Source: Pseudomonadota bacterium
Lineage (GTDB): Bacteria; Pseudomonadota; Alphaproteobacteria; JAAXGF01
Reading direction: 5' to 3'
Length of the DNA: 8,477 nucleotides
NCBI GenBank assembly: GCA_022563655.1
Contig: JADFMW010000117.1
Span: 1 to 8,477 of the forward strand
Shown piece by piece: positions 6,073-8,477 of the stretch. How positions within the stretch are numbered: the first letter of the stretch is position 1; the number at the start of each line of letters is the position of its first letter. Below the pieces are notes generated by a model. The model ran no database searches. It was not told the origin of the DNA and saw only the letters and a program-made list of their open reading frames with translations. The position numbers and the translations under genes were made by a program.

Positions 6073-6105
6073 TGTTCATTTCTGGTTCACCTCGGAGTTG
6101 ATAAT
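6073..6105 (+). promoter_or_regulatory. PhoP-box-like tandem repeat plus -10-like hexamer
   Basis: TGTTCA (6073-6078), five bases, then GGTTCA (6084-6089) form a direct repeat with an 11-base period. This fits the enterobacterial PhoP box, (T/G)GTTTA-N5-(T/G)GTTTA, except for C in place of T at one position of each half-site. GATAAT (6100-6105) follows ten bases later, close to where PhoP-activated promoters place the -10, and no standard -35 is present. Since the operon encodes a PhoP-like regulator, positive autoregulation is a natural inference. Confidence 0.5.
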
Positions 6106-6456
6106 TTGCGTACCATGCGACATCTGTTTTTTGCCTTGGCCACGGCGGCGTTTCTCGTGTTGGCGCAGCCCGTCGTCGGCGCGGCCGACGAGCAGGACCG
6201 AGCGCGCCGCGCGTTCGAGGCCGGAGAGGTGGTTGGCCTTGCCGAGGTCCGCGCCCGCATCAGGACGACCTTCGAGGGCCGGATGCTCGACTTCCAGCTC
6301 GACGAGAGACGGGCGAACCGGCGCATCACATGGGTGTACACCGTCAAGGTGCTGACGCCTCGGGGCAACGTCATCATGATCTTGCTCAACGCCAAGACCA
6401 TGGAGGTCCTCAACGTCAAGGGCCGCGGCGCCAAGGCCGCGCGCAAGCGGCGCTGA
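6106..6456 (+). CDS. Secreted PepSY-domain small protein
   Basis: A 116-residue protein with an N-terminal signal peptide (residues 4-26, hydrophobic core FFALATAAFLVLA, likely cut after GA at 25-26) and a single PepSY-like domain (about 38-108) ending in a basic tail, GAKAARKRR. PepSY domains are small periplasmic or extracellular modules, first noted in protease propeptides, and are often encoded beside two-component systems. I chose the TTG at 6106 because GGAG (6094-6097) lies eight bases upstream. The alternative is ATG 6115, which would be nearly leaderless if GATAAT at 6100 is the -10. Its TGA overlaps the regulator ATG by one base (TGATG), so the three genes are probably one operon. 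A role as periplasmic partner or modulator of the kinase is inference. Confidence 0.8.
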   Translation: MRTMRHLFFALATAAFLVLAQPVVGAADEQDRARRAFEAGEVVGLAEVRARIRTTFEGRMLDFQLDERRANRRITWVYTVKVLTPRGNVIMILLNAKTMEVLNVKGRGAKAARKRR

Positions 6457-7127
6457 TGCGCCTGCTCGTCGTCGAGGACGAGCGCGAGCTCGCGGGCCAG
6501 ATCGCAAAGACCCTGCGCGAGGCCGGCTACGCCGTCGATGTGGCCCACGACGGCGAGGAGGGGCTCTACCTCGGCGAGGTCGAGCCGTACGATGCCGTCA
6601 TTCTCGACCTTGGCCTGCCGGCGGTCGACGGCCTCACGGTGCTGCGGCGCTGGCGCGAGGCGGGGCGCTCGATGCCCGTGCTCATCCTCACGGCGCGCGA
6701 CCGCTGGAGCGAGAAGGTCGAAGGCTTCGACGCCGGCGCCGACGACTACGTCGCCAAGCCGTTCAGCATGGAGGAGGTTCTCGCCCGTATCCGCGCGCTC
6801 ATCCGCCGCGCCGCCGGCCATGCCAGCCCCGACCTGGCGTGCGGGCCGCTGCGCATCGACACCCGTAGCCGCAGGGTCAGCGTCGACGGCGCGCCGGTGG
6901 CGCTCACGGCGCACGAGTTCAAGCTCCTGTCCTACCTCATGCACCACCAGTGCAAGGTGGTCTCGCGCACCGAGCTGGTCGAGCACATCTATGACCAGGA
7001 TTTCGACCGCGACTCCAACACCATCGAGGTGTTCGTCGGCCGCCTGCGCAAGAAACTCGGGGTCGACGTGATCAAGACCTTGCGCGGCCAGGGCTACCTG
7101 CTGGCGCCGCCGGGCGATGACGCTTAA
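6456..7127 (+). CDS. phoP: PhoP-like OmpR-family response regulator
   Basis: A 223-residue DNA-binding response regulator. The receiver domain (1-118) shows the acidic pair Glu7-Asp8, phospho-acceptor Asp51 in LDLGLP, Thr79 and Lys101 in KPF. A winged-helix domain follows (about 125-218), ending in the typical LRGQGYLL. The stretches DLGLPAVDGLTVLRRWR and LTARDRWSEKVEGFDAGADDY closely resemble enterobacterial PhoP, as does the downstream kinase resemblance to PhoQ, so I use that symbol. The target regulon need not match that of enterobacteria. The ATG overlaps the PepSY gene stop (TGATG) and the last 11 bases overlap the kinase gene. The PhoP-box-like repeat at 6073-6089 suggests it controls its own operon. 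Confidence 0.88.
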   Translation: MRLLVVEDERELAGQIAKTLREAGYAVDVAHDGEEGLYLGEVEPYDAVILDLGLPAVDGLTVLRRWREAGRSMPVLILTARDRWSEKVEGFDAGADDYVAKPFSMEEVLARIRALIRRAAGHASPDLACGPLRIDTRSRRVSVDGAPVALTAHEFKLLSYLMHHQCKVVSRTELVEHIYDQDFDRDSNTIEVFVGRLRKKLGVDVIKTLRGQGYLLAPPGDDA

Positions 7128-8454
7128 CTCGCTCAGCTTCCGCCTCATCGCCGGCGCCGCGCTATGGATTACGGGCGCGCTCGTCGCCGCCGGCATCGTG
7201 CTCTCTGGGTTGTTCCGCGACCACGTCGAACGGGGCTTCGAGGGGCAACTTCGTGCGCAGCTCGACCGCTTGGCGGCGGTCAGCGAGGTGGGTCCGGGCG
7301 GCGCGTTGAAGATCAAGCGCCTGCTCGCCGACCCGCGATTCGGGCAACCCTACTCGGGCTGGTACTGGCAGGTCGCCGGCCCCGCCGGGCCGGTGCTCAG
7401 GTCGCGCTCTCTGTGGGACCAGGCGCTCGACGTCGACCACACGCCGGCGCTCGCCCCCGAGCCGCAGTTCTACGACCAAGTAGGACCCGATGAGCAGCGC
7501 TTGAGGGGCCTGCGCCGCAACGTCACGCTGCCGGGCTCGGGGCAAGTCTATCAGATCGCCGTCGCCGCCGATGTGTCCGAGCTGCACGCCGCCATCAAGG
7601 ACTTCACCAAGACGCTTGCGATGTCGTTGACCGCGCTCGGCCTCGGCCTGGTCGCCGCCGTGATCATCCAGGTCCGCTACGGGCTGTCGCCGCTTGGCCG
7701 GCTGCGGGCCGCGCTTTCAGCCGTGCGCTCGGGGCACGCGACGCGGCTTCTCGGCCGCTTCCCCGACGAGGTCGCTCCCCTGGCAACCGAGCTCAACGCG
7801 CTGCTCGACCACAACGCCGCCGTGGTCGAGCGGGCGCGAACCCACGTCGGCAACCTGGCGCATGCGCTCAAGACGCCGTTGTCGGTGATCGCCAACGCGG
7901 TCGCCAACGGGCGCGGACAGCTCTCTGAGACGGTGCGCCAGCAGGCCGCCGCCATGAGCAATTTCATCGACCACCACCTCGCGCGCGCCCGTACCGTGAC
8001 GGCCGGCCGGGTGCTCGGCACCCGCACCGAGGTGTCCACCGTAACGGAGGAGCTTCGGCGCACCCTTTCGCGCGTCTATGCCGAGCGCGGCGTGGCCGTC
8101 ACCGTCGAGGGCGCGAACGGACTCGTCTTCTTGGGCGAACGCAATGATCTCCAGGAGATGCTCGGCAACCTGATGGACAACGCCTGCAAATGGGCGCGCT
8201 CCGAGGTCCGCGTGACGCTCGCGCGCGCGGACAAGCGGCTGAGCCTGAGCGTCGACGACGACGGACCGGGGCTCGCGCCCGAGGCCCGCGCCGACGTCTT
8301 CGACCGCGGCTGGCGGCTCGACGAGACGGTGCCGGGCGACGGCCTCGGGTTGCCGATCGTGCGCGCCGTGGCCGAGCTCTACGGCGGCTCGGTCAGCCTC
8401 AACGAATCGGCGCTCGGCGGGCTGAGCGCGGCGCTCGACCTGCCCGCGGGGTGA
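7117..8454 (+). CDS. phoQ: PhoQ-like membrane sensor histidine kinase
   Basis: A 445-residue inner-membrane kinase, the expected partner of the regulator just upstream. It has transmembrane segment 1 (about 9-32), a periplasmic sensor of about 135 residues, transmembrane segment 2 (about 167-188), a HAMP-like linker starting YGLSPLGRL, the DHp H-box LAHALKTPL with His249, and an HATPase domain with N-box NLMDNACKWA (Asn355), DDDGPGL (380-386) and GDGLGLPIV (407-415). The H-box, the GERNDLQEMLGNLMDNACK region and the FDRG segment closely parallel E. coli PhoQ. The sensor lacks the dense acidic run that PhoQ uses for divalent cations, so the stimulus may differ. It starts at an ATG inside the regulator gene (11-base overlap). 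Length and motifs are complete. Confidence 0.9.
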   Translation: MTLNSLSFRLIAGAALWITGALVAAGIVLSGLFRDHVERGFEGQLRAQLDRLAAVSEVGPGGALKIKRLLADPRFGQPYSGWYWQVAGPAGPVLRSRSLWDQALDVDHTPALAPEPQFYDQVGPDEQRLRGLRRNVTLPGSGQVYQIAVAADVSELHAAIKDFTKTLAMSLTALGLGLVAAVIIQVRYGLSPLGRLRAALSAVRSGHATRLLGRFPDEVAPLATELNALLDHNAAVVERARTHVGNLAHALKTPLSVIANAVANGRGQLSETVRQQAAAMSNFIDHHLARARTVTAGRVLGTRTEVSTVTEELRRTLSRVYAERGVAVTVEGANGLVFLGERNDLQEMLGNLMDNACKWARSEVRVTLARADKRLSLSVDDDGPGLAPEARADVFDRGWRLDETVPGDGLGLPIVRAVAELYGGSVSLNESALGGLSAALDLPAG

Positions 8455-8477
8455 GGCGCGCGGCCTTAGTGTCGTTG

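Larger units (their letters stand above)
5866..6105. other. Divergent intergenic region between degP and the PepSY-phoP-phoQ operon
   Basis: This 240-base non-coding stretch separates leftward degP from the rightward operon. From left to right it holds a possible degP -10 hexamer (5914-5919), one copy of a 12-bp repeat (5928-5939), a perfect 13-bp hairpin containing the second copy (5959-5997), about 75 bases with nothing recognisable, and a PhoP-box-like repeat with a -10-like hexamer (6073-6105). I found no open frame here worth calling a gene. Confidence 0.7.

Noticed and set aside
6087..7316. Leftward open frame of 409 codons opposite the PepSY, regulator and kinase genes
   Set aside because: It spans three well-supported genes on the other strand and has no recognisable motif.
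1..8477. Mobile element, CRISPR array, toxin-antitoxin or defence island
   Set aside because: I saw no transposase, integrase, regularly spaced repeats, or break in gene order or composition on either strand.

Overview
The window is high-GC, gene-dense DNA that reads as the chromosome of an alphaproteobacterium, probably Rhodospirillales-like. The main evidence is a histidine-kinase homologue whose phospho-acceptor His is replaced by Tyr (a DivL hallmark), lying directly upstream of tsaE, amgK and murU, an arrangement I associate with alphaproteobacteria. I see no insertion sequence, phage gene, CRISPR array, tRNA or rRNA. The taxon is inferred from gene content only.

The left two thirds (1-5865) is transcribed leftwards. 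Read in that direction it holds degP (periplasmic Do-type protease, 5865-4366), a 230-base gap with short repeats, divL (4135-2219), a 115-base gap, then three overlapping genes: tsaE (2103-1597), amgK (1604-603) and murU (606 to beyond position 1, cut by the window edge). TsaE serves t6A modification of tRNA. AmgK and MurU turn recovered N-acetylmuramate into UDP-MurNAc, bypassing de novo synthesis. The 8-base and 4-base overlaps imply translational coupling of the last three.

A 240-base divergent gap (5866-6105) holds a perfect 13-bp stem with a G8-containing loop, a 12-bp direct repeat, and a PhoP-box-like tandem repeat followed by a -10-like hexamer.

The right third (6106-8454) is a rightward operon of three overlapping genes: a small secreted PepSY-domain protein, a PhoP-like OmpR-family response regulator, and a PhoQ-like membrane histidine kinase. 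The box upstream suggests autoregulation. The PepSY protein may be a periplasmic accessory of the kinase.

Most of the window is core chromosomal content. The parts most worth a second look are the Tyr-for-His DivL without an N-terminal membrane segment, the CTTAA repeats just upstream of it, the PhoP-box/PepSY/PhoPQ unit, and the large hairpin in the divergent gap.
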